Shown here in pieces: positions 63,980 to 64,000 of a DNA stretch of 64,000 nt. The DNA comes from Hymenobacter gummosus (GTDB lineage Bacteria > Bacteroidota > Bacteroidia > Cytophagales > Hymenobacteraceae): NCBI RefSeq assembly GCF_003970915.1, contig NZ_RXOF01000001.1, positions 496,001 through 560,000 on the forward strand, in the 5' to 3' direction. The notes below the pieces were generated by a model that saw nothing but the letters and a program-made list of their open reading frames with translations, did no database searches and was not told the origin of the DNA. Position numbers and translations under genes: made by a program. Position 1 is the stretch's first letter, and each line of letters begins with the position of its first letter.

Positions 63980-64000
63980 CTAGAAGCTCCACAGGCTGTA
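63980..64000 (-). CDS. possible 3' end of a leftward gene (six codons visible)
   Basis: The minus strand reads Tyr-Ser-Leu-Trp-Ser-Phe-stop entering from the right edge. A terminal Phe after aromatic-rich residues would fit an outer-membrane beta-barrel end. The visible segment is too short to be sure it is coding. Confidence 0.25.
   Translation of the reverse strand, partial: YSLWSF

Overview
The window looks like a chromosomal segment of a high-GC Bacteroidota bacterium, most likely a Hymenobacter-type member of the Cytophagales (inference). The signs are: two proteins with type IX secretion (T9SS) C-terminal sorting domains, a PorW/SprE T9SS lipoprotein, TAnnTTTG-type -7 promoter boxes, SprB-repeat adhesin modules, an F-type ATPase cluster without beta and epsilon genes, and DUF4834 and LutB-type Bacteroidota genes. 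No rRNA, CRISPR array, prophage or complete insertion sequence is visible. There is one tRNA gene, tRNA-Thr(CGT).

Layout. 1-7.1 kb: a YfhO-like membrane protein running off the left edge, an FkbM methyltransferase/DUF4834 pair, small membrane and hypothetical proteins, the tRNA, an NlpC/P60 hydrolase, a YkvA-like protein and an acyl-carrier-like protein with Thr at the usual phosphopantetheine Ser. 7.3-14.6 kb: a TetR-TolC-adaptor-RND efflux operon with a probable operator in its promoter. 14.7-16.8 kb: a divergent flavin monooxygenase/MarR pair sharing a palindrome. 16.9-22.8 kb: ispF and three tandem paralogous M28 peptidases. 22.8-25.6 kb: a hypothetical protein, LutB and a lipoprotein. 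26.2-33.6 kb: a 2466-residue T9SS-exported adhesin. 33.7-46.3 kb: housekeeping and metabolic genes (serine dehydratase, GNAT, M48 protease, MsrB, lipoprotein, Nnr, UbiA-like, DUF6766-like, pyrophosphatase, PafA-like phosphatase, HAD). 46.3-49.8 kb: a second T9SS adhesin broken by two single-base frameshifts. 50.1-56.1 kb: the ATP synthase cluster, transcribed leftward. 56.4-63.9 kb: SprE/PorW, a class A penicillin-binding protein and UvrC.

The most unusual signal is between the genes. At least eight intergenic gaps contain long imperfect inverted repeats whose arms are built from a short reiterated 7-9 base word. The word differs from locus to locus (AATGGCTA, GAGTGGAT, TTGGGGTC, AATTAAA, AGGAGCTA), but the architecture stays the same, and the arms often contain or abut the stop codon of the preceding gene. 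One word family (TGGCTAAA) occurs at five loci, including three consecutive gaps around the M28 peptidases. Separate repeat types are an exact-period 42-bp tandem array upstream of msrB, a 186-bp MITE-like element with 43-bp terminal inverted repeats, a 34-bp perfect palindrome and a 27-bp-armed hairpin.

Functional links: SprE/PorW is a component of the secretion system that would export both adhesins. The efflux and monooxygenase loci look like locally regulated detoxification modules. The remaining genes are ordinary core functions.
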